A stretch of 64,000 nucleotides of DNA from Rotaria sordida (taxonomy: Eukaryota > Rotifera > Eurotatoria > Philodinida > Philodinidae): positions 307,741-371,740 of the forward strand of contig CAJNOL010000007.1 of the NCBI GenBank assembly GCA_905250125.1, given 5' to 3'. The position numbers and the translations under genes were made by a program. This document shows positions 1 to 12,300 of the stretch, in pieces; position 1 is the stretch's first letter; every line of letters begins with the position of its first letter. The notes below the pieces were generated by a model. It did no database searches, had not been told where the DNA came from, and saw nothing but the letters and a program-made list of their open reading frames with translations.

Positions 1-2170
1 GATCATTATTAAAAATGTAACAGATGTGACAAATGACTTACGATATGATGATTTTAAAATCCATGATACGAGTTTAATTTTGATTAAATCGAATTGGTAT
101 TTATCCAGTAATGAAGTCTATGATTACATACTTGAACTTTTTTACTTTTTTTTTTCATACAAAATACATAATACTTAACATATCACTACGTAAAAAAAAA
201 GAAAATTTTGCTAAAAATAGAACAAACTGACATCTTTAGTTACATGTAAATCGAATGAAAGATGACTTTCTATAAGAGTATTTTAATCATTTTTGATTAG
301 TGCCATTCATTTTTTTTAGTCATATATCGTTGAGGTACTACTGAAGATGAAATATGATAACTACAAAAATTGCTTGAAAAAAAAGAGACTCAATCGTTAA
401 TGGAGTCATTTAACGACTATAATATTATATTAACATATTCATTACGATTCGCTTAATGTCATGCATAACTTTTATCTTTTGTTCAATATGGATATTCTTC
501 AATTTAGAAGATATTTTCGTTTTCAGCAACATTCGAATAATTTCATCGAGTACATATATCTATGTATTCGAATTTAATTCGTCAAATTTCAATCAGATCT
601 TATCTATATACATGGATTCGTTAAAGAAATTCTTCTTAATATCTGCCGTGTCATAACTGATATTTATAAAATAAGAATCAAGTTGATGAGAATTTCTTTT
701 TTTTTCATGAAATAATAATCGAAAATTATAGCCGTATAAATGATCTATGATAGATTGAAGAGTTTTTTTTTTATGAAATTCAATCCATCAAAGAAAGAAA
801 TCTTACTAATTTATTTTGTAATCTAAAACGCATTAACATAAGTATTTATTTTTAGATTTGTATTTTGACGCACTTCTTGAACATAGGGAACGATATTTAT
901 AAACTATAGCCTATTACGTAAGATTAATCTTAATAAGAAGCACTATAATCTTAATTAAATCGGAATAATCGAAGATTTTAATAATAAAATTTTTTTTTGA
1001 CTTAACTGAAGATTATATTGTTTGATAAATACTTGTCTAAGACAGAAAAAACATATTCTTATTACACTTAACATTTGTAAACTATTCATATATTACAAAT
1101 GAAAAAAAAACTAAAATTATTCAGTTGAAATGAGATCAACAAATAAATTAATAAATACTGTTGTGTATTATATTTTCTACTTGACTTCAATTATGATAAC
1201 AAAAAAATACATATGATATCGATTTTATTCATAAATTTATATAAAAATATATGATATGAAAAATATTTTCATACTCACATTTCTATGAATCTACTTGCGA
1301 TATAACAAAAAACATGAATAAACAAAAAAAAATATAAACGTCTTATTTTTGTGATTTTACGGTTGATTAAACAAACTGTGTTCTGTTTCTTGACAAAAAT
1401 TTTCCCAAAGCAACTTGCATATTTTTGTGCCTCCAAATAATAAGTATTTTACAAACGTCATCAATCACCTGTGTATTTAATCCGTCGATACATGCACTTT
1501 AAAGTAAGATGAATCATTTTATTTAGATTTATACATATAGTTATGCATCATTAATAAAATAAGTCCTTTCTTGATCAAAATACAAATGAGTAATACCGAC
1601 AAATCTTTTTCATAGATATGATTGGAAAAAATATAAAACCCTTATTCATGTTAATAAAAGAAAAGATTAAATGTGAGCGGATTGTACAATGAATTTATTA
1701 TGACTCTCAATGAATCATATGAAAGTATCTCAATGAATCATAATATATTATTTTGTTTATTGTATTCCAAATGATATATTTTGTTTTATTTAGTTAAATT
1801 CGTCTCGTATAAATATCCGTTTTATTTTTCTACATGAAAATAAATTCATATTTTTAATTTTGTTGTCTCGAAAGAAGGATTGAGATAAGTAAAGAAAAAA
1901 AATGGATTGTTTTCTCACATCACATAATAATTTTCTTAATTAAAATAAAATAAAATACAAAATTGTCATTCTTAATGATGAAGAAACAGAGTTATCAGTA
2001 ATAAATATCAATTTAACCTTACAGGAACAAACCTTGAACTGTCAAACTTCGATTAATATCATCATTTGCACATACACAGAACACAGTAAGACTGATGAAA
2101 GCCAAAAGAAGATTCGCATATGCATTTTATCCTGTCGAAGTATAATTGTTTTATTGAATATCTGACCTAA

Positions 2171-2385
2171 CGCAAGCTAATTGATCAAAAATCGTCAGAC
2201 ACAAGTTTGATTTGAGACTTTTCCTATAAGTAGATCTCACTAAAATTAGATTACTCTGAAAATTTCCTTTGAAAAGCATGATTTCTTCGCGGAGCTTTTA
2301 GAGTAATCTAATAACATTGAGATCTATTCATAGGCAAATTTTTAGATGAAACTTGTGTCTTACCGATCTTTGGTCAGCTGATTCG
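2171..2385. repeat. Imperfect inverted repeat (fold-back), about 215 bp
   Basis: The left arm from 2171 and the right arm ending at 2385 are reverse complements with scattered mismatches. Matching blocks include GACACAAGTTT at 2198 against its complement near 2348, and AGATCTCA with ATTAGATTACTCT further inside. The loop near 2278 is short. There is no open frame in it. It looks like a MITE or fold-back element. Confidence 0.75.
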
Positions 2386-2979
2386 TATGAAATCGAAAAC
2401 TCAGTAAAACTGTTGTAACTGCAAAAGAGCAAGACATAGTTGCGAATCCATTTTCGAATCTCACTACTCTCACTGAGTACTATATATGAACAAACTGCGA
2501 GCTTGATCGGTGTTTGAATATTGGAGACTTTTCTTCGTTAAGTTCTTATGTATTAGGCAGTTCAGATTTCGAATCGATCATATATTATCGACTTTTTAGA
2601 CTATTAATATTTATAGAATTTTTGGATGAATTATCAACTTTATTATTGTTTACAATAGTTATACATATGCAATAGGAATATTATATGCATTTATGTATTG
2701 CATAAATATAGAAAACGAAAAATAATTTTCGTTATGTATATTACAAAGAACTAATGAATATCGATGGTAATGATTTATAAAATTTTTCTCGAACGTAACA
2801 ATCGTTATATATTGCTTTTTCTCAGTTAGACAATTGCTCTACGATAAAAGAAATCACGAGGGATTTTTAATATAATACTAAGTTATTTATCGAGGTCTCA
2901 TTACATTATGTTTTGTAAGGTGCTCGAAGTGTAAAATAAAAACAAAAGTTTATCTTTTCATCATATGTACAGTTCGATA

Positions 2980-3400
2980 GAGCATAACGAACTAATCAAG
3001 GATATGTACATTTTCAATTTTTTCGAATGATTTTTTAGAAGAAAACGTTCAGTTTTTTTTTCAGGTAACCTGTTTTTTCTGAAAAACAGATCTATTTTTG
3101 ATAGTCAACAAATTTTCAAGTTTTTTCATTTTCTTTAAATTTTAAAACTGTTTGTTTCAAATTTAACGTGAAAAAATAAATATAAGAAACTTATTTATAA
3201 ATAAATTTTAAAAATTCAGTTTCTCATGTTAAACCTGAAACAAACAGTTTTGAAATTTAAACGAATTGAAAAGCTCGAAAATAAACCTGTTTTTCAAGAA
3301 AATCAGATCATGTATAAAAACTGAAAATTTTCTCCTAAAAAATCATTTCCCAAAATTGAAAACTCACATATTCTTGAATAGTTCGTCACACTCTAATCTA
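2980..3400. repeat. Imperfect inverted repeat (fold-back), about 420 bp
   Basis: The arms pair over about 170 nt each. The core AAACTGTTTGTTTCA near 3145 matches its reverse complement near 3240. Outward, ATGATTTTTTAG near 3027 pairs with CTAAAAAATCAT near 3335, and outermost GAGCATAACGAACT pairs with AGTTCGTCACACTC. The spacer is an AT-rich loop of roughly 60 nt. There is no coding potential, so it is probably a non-autonomous mobile element. Confidence 0.72.
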
Positions 3401-4419
3401 ACCATATAAAGAAAAAAAATTTCTGTCTTAATTTTGCATTTCCGGCAACTTAATTTATAATAAAATTCTAGTAACATTAGCAAATACATTTCGAATATTA
3501 AATATTTTATTATCAAATTACATTTCATTCAAACGAAACTCTACTTTATTAATCTTATTTATTATTTCAAAAATAAAAAGATAATTTAGTTTTTCAGTTC
3601 TATTAATTAAAAATGTTCTCACATTTCTTGTAACAAAAATACAGTTTAATTAGATCAGTATGGAATCAATATAAAAACAAGTACGAAATCGCCATTTTAA
3701 TCTATCTAGAACACAAGACAAATAACCTTCTTAAAAAAAATCAACATAATATCTGTTTTTTGCATAGGATAAATGTTTTTACTTCTATAAAATATCAGAT
3801 GTCGACACACAACATCAACTATATTTTGAAAAAATCTGATTGGTTTTTCAGTACTTGTATCGTTGTTAAAACATTTGTCGTGAAGGCAACAACGTACATG
3901 ATAATGATTCTTTCTGTTTTTTTCTGAGTCATCAATAGTACTAGTATTTTTTATTGTGGTTAAATCATGATTTGTCAATAAATAAATAAATATTGATTAA
4001 TAATCATATTGTTCATTTTAGTATTTGAAATTCTTAATGCAATCAATACAATTTATAATTTAGATTTATGCCGAATAACAAAAAAAAAGAATATTTTATT
4101 GTGTTCTCTACATATTAGATATTCATCTTTAGTTATCTAAATAGAAGAAGCAAAAAAAGAAAAAGAAATAGAGTAGTATGAGTTCCGTACTAATTTTACA
4201 TATAATTTGATAAAGACAGGGTGAAGGTTGTGAGAGAATGGTAGATTGTAGAAGTGCTAAGATAATAAAAGAAGTATATCTATATTTTATTTTTCAATTT
4301 ATCTTTATCTTTTATATTATATCTAAAAACGAAATAGATGTTTCTTATTTTATTAAGATCTTTTGTGATACTCTTTTGTTTTTTTTTCTTTTAAGAGCAG
4401 TATAATCAAAATTAACAAT

Positions 4420-7400
4420 ATGGCAAAGAGTAATCCTCATAAAACAGAGAAATCACTTTCAAACATTGGTTATACAACACCCGTAGCTGAACATCCATCA
4501 TTAGATGAAGTTTATGAAGATACACCATTTTCAGAAGCATTTTGGACATATTTAAATTATGTTCTTTTAAATATATTTGGATGGTTTCGTGATCTTCTTC
4601 GAAATGCTCGAATTGAAAATCGCAAAGGTTCAGCAGAAAATAATCCATCGGTAAATAATTATTTTTTATTCTTTATAGTAGAAACTTTTAATACTGAAAG
4701 TTAAATATTCGAATCAAATTATTATTCTCACTATCGCTAAACTAAAAAATTTAATATATGATGTGTCTACGATAAACGTAGATCGAGATATCGACTCTTT
4801 TTTGTAGACAATTATCTAATTATTTAAGAAAATGAATGTCCAGAATACTGCTAGAATTTATTAACTAAATTAAGATGATAAATAGATTTGATTTCTTCTA
4901 ATAATTTATAGTAGTGCGAAAGTAAGAAAAAAAAAATCGGCTATCATTTGTCAAGATCTGTAAATTATTAACATTTTTTATTCTATTTAAATGGTAAAGA
5001 TGTGTAAGCCAATGGTAATAACAATAGTATATTTTTTTCCCACCGAGTGCAAACAAAATACAATCAATATATTACAAAGTGACAGAATAATGCACGTAAC
5101 CTTTAGGGAAATCATGTATTAGTCATTTTTCAATTACGATGTTGATCTTTTTTTCAGTTCGATATCATTAGACTTTCTAAAATTGATTTTAGTTAGAATT
5201 TTCATGTAGTCAATCAATTCTAGAAAAATTTTGGATATTTATTTCCTAAATAATCGGATGATGGTATATAAAACAAAAATGAATGAGATTAGATCTGATA
5301 TTATTTTGTTCCTAAACCAAAATTGAATATCTCAATCTAATGAGAGAAGTTTCCTAACTGATTAATTGCTTTTGAGTCCTGATTATGTGCATCATGTAGA
5401 CTCAAATGAATTTTGAATATCCTGAAAAAAATTCAGACCTTTGGCTTATTACAGTGCGAAGATACTGCATATCTACAATATTTTTTAAATGAATTTCTTC
5501 GTTCCATTCAGGAACATCAGAAGAATTGTTTTTCGATTGGAGACGTTGTACAGAGATAGGTCTTAACGAGAATAGTTTATTGTGTAAGTTTCAGGTCTTT
5601 TGATTTACTTTTATCCTGAAATAAGAACATCGATTCTGCCGATGTTCTTATTTCAGGATAGAAGTAAATCAAAAGACCTGGAACTTTCACAATAAACTAT
5701 TCTCGTTAAGACCTATCTCTGTACAACATCTCCAATCGAAAATCAGTTTTCCTAGTGTTCCTGAGGAGAGTTCCGGTATTCATTAAAAAATACTGTAAAA
5801 ATGTAGTATCTCGGCAGCAGTAAGCTAGGAACTTGAACTTTTTTTTAGAGTATTCACAGTTCATTGGGATCTACATGATGCAAATAGTCCCGACTCAAAA
5901 GTAATTAATCAATTAGGAGATTTCCTTTGTAAGTTTGTCATGAACAAGTCATATATGGAATTTATTAGTTTGACACTAATGAGAATAATAATTTAATTCG
6001 AATCAGAGCTTAGTACAGGACAGTCAAAATTCTTATTTTGACTTTCGATTGCCAAAATACATATTAGTTTATTAGTTATCTTATAGCTCATTTATGTCGT
6101 ATCATCTTCAAATACAATAACTAAAGTTTTCAATAATGACTACTATTGTAAATACAAAAAAAATATAGAAACATCTTGAATTTATTATTTTACTGATGCG
6201 TTTATCACAGAAAAAAAAATGAACTTATGGAGTTTTATCATTACTATCTTAGCATATAGTGGATACTACGAATAAAAAAAAATAGAACAATGAAAAAGTA
6301 CTTAATAACAAAAATGATACAAAGAAAAGGAAAATATACAACACAGAGATGGACACAGGACAATACTTTTGTGTTCTGTCCTGTACCCAGTTTTGATTTG
6401 AATATGATCAATCTTTTCAACTTACGCTAAGAATGTTTCTATTGTTAATAATAAAAAATATTCAGTTATAATAATTGTCTTATTATTTAGTTAAGAATTA
6501 TAATAGGAATAATATCTAAAGATTAGTTTTGTTTTTCTTTTATTGATTTAGTATAGTTATTTCATTATTTTTATTTAGGGTTTTGTTCCACTTTATCAAA
6601 GTTATGAAAGTTTTTACACTCGTAACGTTTACCAACGTATTGCCGATTGTTTCAATCGACCAATTGGCAGTGTACCAGGTGGTACACTTGATCTTGTTGA
6701 ACGTATTACTGAGGATTACAATTGGTCATTTAAGTAATTAAAAGTTTCTTTTTTTTGGTCTAACAACAAAATAAACATTATTATTTTAGTTTTACTGGTA
6801 ACAAAATCAAATCAATTAATCTTGGTTCATATAATTATCTTGGTTTTGCTGATAATAGCGGACAAACAGCAGATAACGTTATAAATTCAATAAAAACTGG
6901 TGGTATTGCAGTAGCAAGTACAACACAAGAATTCGGTAAGTATATGTTCCCTAACTTAAAAGATTAACTATGTTGTATGTAACTAACCATACAAACTTCT
7001 TTCAACAATTGATGTTTTCTTTGTATTTGTCTCACACATTGTTCCACTAACTTGTCTCAGGCACACTAACGCAACACCGAAAGCTTGAATCTTTACTTGC
7101 TGAATTTCTTGGCACTGAAGATGCCATCACATTCGGTATGGGCTTTGCAACGAATGCACTCAATATACCATCATTGGTTGGAAAGGTATAATTAATTTGC
7201 TTTCTTTCATTTTGCTTTATAACAAACATAAATGATGTTTTTTTTATTTCTATCTAAAACTAAATATGAAGAAAAATTTATAATAAACAAAAAAAAATTT
7301 ACACATGTTTTTCTTTAAGGGTTGTCTCATATTAAGTGATGAACTTAATCATACATCACTTGTTCTTGGTTCTCGTCTATCGAGTGCTGTTATCAAAGTT

Positions 7401-8694
7401 TATAAGCATAATGGTTTGAATTATTTTGTTTTTAAATGTATTTTAAGTTTATAAATTTAGATATGAATCATTTGGAAAGATTATTACGTGAATCAATTGT
7501 ATCTGGACAACCACGAACTCATCGACCATGGAGAAAAATTTTAATTATTGTTGAAGGAGTATATAGGTTTGTTTAATAATGACTAAATTATTGTTTACTA
7601 TTATTGAAAAAAAAATTTCCTTTTTTTTGTTAGTATGGAAGGTTCATTATGTAAATTACCCGAATTAATTGAACTTAAAAAAAAATATAAAGCATTTCTT
7701 TATTTGGATGAAGCACATTCAATTGGTGCTATGGGTTCACGTGGTCGTGGTGTTGTTGATTATTGGAAATGTGATGTTAATGATGTTGATATACTTATGG
7801 GTACATTTACAAAAAGTTTTGCTGCAGCTGGTGGTTATATTGCTGGAAAAAAGGTAGAAAGAAAACAAAAAAAAGCTTTTTATAAAAATTAATTTATTAT
7901 TAATATTAATAAGGAATTAATTGATCATATTCGTGTAACATCACATGCTACAGCTTATGCAACATCAATGAGTCCACCTGTTGTTGAACAAATTATTTCA
8001 GTATTAAACTTATTACTTGATACAAATGAAGAACATGAAGGTTTTTATTTGATGAATAATAGATGATCGGAAAGTTTTTTTTCGACAAGATGTTTGTTCA
8101 CTTTTGATCCGATAGAAAGTATCAAAAGCTATGAGTTAGCATGCTCTTGTCGAAAAATTTTTCAATCATTTGTTTATTAATTTGAATCTATTTATAATAT
8201 AAATCTAGGTCGTCAACGAATTACACAATTAGCATGGAATACACGTTATTTTCGACAACGTCTTAGAAAAATGGGTTTTATTGTTTATGGTCATCCACAT
8301 TCACCTGTTGTACCAGCTTTATTATATAGTCCATCGAAAATTGCGTACGTATGAAAGATTTTTTTTTTTTTTTTTAAATAAAATTCATTTGTTTGTTTGT
8401 TTGTTTTAGAGCATTTAATCGTGAAATGTTAAAACGTGGTGTAGCTGTTGTTACTGTTGGTTTCCCAGCTACACCATTAGTACTTGGTCGTGTTCGTTTT
8501 TGTCTTTCGGCATCTCATACAAAAGAAATGCTTGATGAAGTATATTGAAATTGATGTTTTTTTTTTTTGCCTAATTGTTTTTTTTGTTCTTATTATTATA
8601 GGTACTTAAACATGCTGAAGAAGTAGGTGACTTACTGAATATGCGTAAATCAAAATTAAATCCAAAACGACCATTTCATGAAACAGAATCATAA
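4420..8694 (+). CDS. SPTLC2: Serine palmitoyltransferase subunit 2 (LCB2)
   Basis: This is the PLP-dependent catalytic subunit of serine palmitoyltransferase, which condenses serine with palmitoyl-CoA at the ER membrane in the first step of sphingolipid synthesis. Eleven exons join in phase: 4420-4650, 6579-6733, 6790-6935, 7061-7185, 7320-7413, 7461-7566, 7634-7853, 7914-8040, 8209-8344, 8410-8539, 8602-8694. They encode about 520 residues. Exon 1 has an N-terminal membrane segment ([13 protein letters not shown]). Exon 2 has the family block DYNWSFK..G, exon 3 GSYNYLGFA, exon 4 GMGFATN and exon 5 LSDELNH. Exon 7 carries [11 protein letters not shown] and GTFTKSF, whose lysine (about residue 346) is the PLP Schiff-base residue. 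The protein ends within the family C-terminus, slightly shorter than the vertebrate subunit (about 560). Intron 1 is very long (1.9 kb) and holds a palindromic element. The identification is very secure. Confidence 0.96.
5343..5935. repeat. Long palindromic fold-back element in SPTLC2 intron 1
   Basis: This is an inverted repeat with arms of roughly 290 nt centred near 5636. The inner 120 nt of each arm are nearly perfect: ATCCTGAAATAAGAACATCG pairs with its complement directly across a 7-nt loop, and the match continues through AAAAGACCTG and AACTATTCTCGTTAAGACC. The outer parts are more diverged, for example TTAATTGCTTTTGAGTC against GACTCAAAAGTAATTAA. There is no ORF. The arm ends resemble those of the element at 47781-48698, which suggests one family. 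Confidence 0.88.
8062..8175. repeat. Short inverted repeat in SPTLC2 intron 8
   Basis: The left arm around 8062-8095 (GATGATCGGAAAG...TTTCGACAAGATG) pairs with the right arm around 8140-8175 (CTCTTGTCGAAAAATTTTTCAATCAT). It lies inside the 168-nt intron between exons 8 and 9, which is about three times the usual intron length here. It looks like a small fold-back insertion. Confidence 0.6.
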
Positions 8695-9356
8695 AAGAAA
8701 ATATTTAGTTGATATCACTAGCAACGAATTTTTACATCTATTAGTGCAATATTCATTCAAAAATCTATAATCACTTTTTCTGGTTGATTCTTTTTTTTCT
8801 TTTTTTCTTCTCTTCTCTTCCACCGAAATGCTTTGAGCAATCACATTTATCTAGTGCAACTTAATCTTTTGCTATATCTCTTTAATCTGATACTGTTTAT
8901 CAGGTTTATTGCATTTAAAAATATTTGAATGAAAAACTTTAAAAAAAAGAACAAATGAATGACATCTATGTATTGTAATGGGCGTTGTGAAATGATTTTC
9001 TTTTTTTTTCTGTTTCTGTTTCTTTTTCTTTTTTTCTTTGCATGTTTAAATATTTTTTCCATCTCAATATTCTTTCTATTACAATTTGTAAACGTATGAT
9101 TATTGCTCTCTTCTTTTTTTTGGCGTTCAATTTTCGCTGAAGACAATATGAACTATTTGTAATAGAAAATATTGATATTTTACGTTTCTTTGTTGTTGTC
9201 TTGTCATCAAAAAAGAATATATACATATACACACATCTATTAACCTATATAAACTATTCATTAATGTCTAAGAAAAATAATTTATATTCGAAATACTTTA
9301 GAAATGACTGAATAAATTCATTTGATTATTTAGAAGAAAAAAATTCCACATTTATA
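8695..9356. other. Intergenic spacer SPTLC2-TBCD
   Basis: This holds the 3' untranslated region of SPTLC2 and the 5' region of the next gene on the same strand. It is dominated by poly-T and poly-A tracts. Frames on the minus strand here are lysine-rich low-complexity shadows. I see no clear regulatory element. Confidence 0.6.
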
Positions 9357-12300
9357 ATGACTACCGATACTGCCGATGTTTATGATCATGATCCTGTTTA
9401 TTTTTCATTAAATGAATTTGAACAACATGAACAAATTAAACAATTAATTGAACAAATAGGAACTATTGATAATCAAACAACAATAACAAATGATATAAAT
9501 GAAAAAACTGATGTTGAACGTATCTATGATCAATTTCAATATATTCTTAATCAATATCAAGAACAACCACAATTACTTGATTCATATTTACCCGATATGA
9601 TTCATAAATTACTCCATTATATTGAACATGGTCCAAATAAAAATCATATAGCTGGTGCACTTCTTCATCATATTATAAAAGTTCGTGGTTTTAAAGTGAT
9701 GACAACACGTTTTTTACCTCATGAACCTCATCATTTAATTGTTGTAATTAATTTAATTGAACGTGAATTAAAAGAAAATTCTTCATCAGAAAATAGTTGG
9801 GCAACACTTTATTCATTACTTGTTTGGCTTGGTACAACATGTATGGTACCACTTGATTTATGTCGATTTGATATAAAATCTCCTAAACAAACAACAATGT
9901 CACAAATATTAAATATATATAAACATTTTCTTTATAATTCAATTTATATGCGTATGGTTGCATTTAATCTTGGTCATTTTATGTCTCGTCAAGATTCAAT
10001 CCGTCTATTATGTTTAAATGATTTTTTAACCGGTGAAATTTTACCTATACTTGAAACATATGATGAAAAACAGAATGATGAAAATATTATTTTACGTATA
10101 ACAGCATGTTTACAAACAATATCATATATATTTAAATTTGGACAACGTTTAAATTTAATAACATATGTTGATTCATTATATCATTTATTAATTAATAAAC
10201 AAATATTATATGCTAAACGTATTGTTATACGACGTATGGCATATAAATTATTACAAAAACTTGCTATGACATTATTACCTATGCCTAAACATGGTGCAGC
10301 ATGGAGATATCGTCGTGGTGTTAGAAATCTTCTTGATTCATTAACATTAAAAAAGAATACGTCAACAACTACAACAACTACGACAATGTATGTTGATTTA
10401 TAATTGTGTTTAACAAAAAATTCAGTAAAATTTCGATACTCTAAGAATGAAGGCTCAAAAAAACCAAATCATTCTAGACTTTTCTATTGCCCACTAGTAT
10501 TCGTCAAACAAACATAGTCTCGGTCGAAAAGCGATTTGACACTTGGAAAGATTCTCTTGTGAGATATTGTCCATAAAGAAGTTTAAGGATCATTTGAATA
10601 TTCTGAAAGTTTCAAATAAAATGAATATATTCTTCTTATAATATTGAATTTAAGTGTCAGAATATTCTAATAGTCTATAGGCTTTTTCTTGAACAAGATT
10701 TTCCATTGATATTCATTTTGATTTAATTTATCAGTATACAATCAAGAAATATTTCAAGATATATTCTCATAAGTCAATTTTTATTCATATTTCTAGTAAA
10801 TCATCATTAACAATAAATGGACATAGTCGTGAACAAAATGAAAATGGTGAAAAAGAAATTGAAGAAGATAATAGCAATGTTCCATCAACAGTCGAACCTA
10901 TAATTGATTTACTTATGGCAGGTTTAAGTGATAAAGAATTATATGTTCGATGGTCATCAGCTAAAGGTTTAGGTCGTATAACAAATCGTTTACGTAAATC
11001 ATATGCTGCTCAATTAGTATCTCTTTTATGTGATCGTATATCAACTGTTGCTCTTCTTGCCTGTGATCATTATGCTTTACAAGGTGGATGTTTAGCATTA
11101 GCTGAACTTGCACGTCGTGGACTTCTTTTACCTGAATGTCTTGATTCCGTTATGCCTATTGTACATAAATCACTTAATTATGATGAAAAACTTGGTCATC
11201 AAACATATGGACATATTGTACGCGATGCAGCTTGTTATGTAAGTGGTTTTCGAAAGAATTAACGAATCGTTCATAAAGAGAATGGACCTCTCCATATTTT
11301 GCATATTTCTCAGCAGCCTTTCATCATAGTGGAACAACTTCTTTTTTCGATAGATTCCTCGTTCGATTCTCTACTAATTTGTATCTTTCACTTAGATGGT
11401 ACAGCATGCCTTATTTGTTTAGATTCAATGAAATGAAGCAATTCAGAATACATCACTTTCACAATTCTATTTTGTTTTTTTTATCAAACTTTTTGCATTG
11501 AACTTTATGAGCGATTTTATTGGTGTTTCTCTTAATCATACAAGACTTAATTATTTACTCATTTGACCATTATTATTAATCACTAAGATAGAAATTGCTA
11601 TTATTCCTTTGAAACTTTGAATATATGATCATCTTTGGCATTCGTGCGCTTTTGATCTGATAGAAAAGAACGTTGCTTTTTTGACAAATAACCTATAGAG
11701 GTACTTCTTCTAGATACGGAAGATGATTAATATTGCTTTTGATGAATAATTTAATGCGAAAGAATGCTTGAAGATGAACATATATACAAAGCTTCAAAGA
11801 AGTTATGCCAATATTTATCTTATTGATTAACTATAATAGTTAAGTTTGTGATCTTTCTAAGAACTTCACTAGGGTCAGTTTCAGGCTAATAATTGATTGA
11901 AATATTGTATGATTACAAGAAAGATTGATAAGATCACTCGCAAATTCAAATGCAAAAAGTTTCGGAATTTTGAAAGTGATGCATTCTGAACCTATTCATT
12001 TCATTGTATCTAAACAAATATGACATGCTTTTTCGGTTAAGTAGAAGACGCAAGTTTCTAGAGAATCGAACAAGGAATCTATTACAAAAAAAAAGATTAT
12101 CTCGTAATGTTGAAAGGCTACTGAGAATTATGCAAAATACTAAGAGGTTCATTGTTTATGAATCACTCGTTATAATTAAAAATATACATGTTGTGTATGT
12201 ACTAATATTTTTAAAGGTTTGTTGGTCATTTGCACGTGCATTTGATTCAATTGATTTTCGTTCATATACAGCGGATTTAGCTGGTATGTTATTATGTATA

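Larger units (their letters stand above)
1..4419. other. Gene-poor AT-rich left flank
   Basis: No convincing gene is visible. Open frames here are short (66 and 90 codons) and of low complexity. The stretch holds two inverted repeats, listed separately, and a signal-peptide-like stretch on the minus strand near 2010-2130 that cannot be made into a model. The last few hundred bases before 4420 should contain the promoter and 5' leader of the SPTLC2 gene, but I see no diagnostic element. Confidence 0.6.

Noticed and set aside
2010-2130. Signal-peptide-like minus-strand stretch
   Set aside because: Two frames each give a hydrophobic leader, but one stops after 27 codons and the other lacks an ATG; no downstream exon could be joined.
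9000-9240. Minus-strand lysine-rich frames downstream of SPTLC2
   Set aside because: They are translated poly-T/CTTTTT tracts in a 3' untranslated region and have no protein-like composition.
12004-12216. Possible upstream extension of the TBCD exon at 12217
   Set aside because: The frame stays open by chance through the fold-back repeat, but the family sequence resumes exactly at the acceptor ending 12216, in phase with exon 2.
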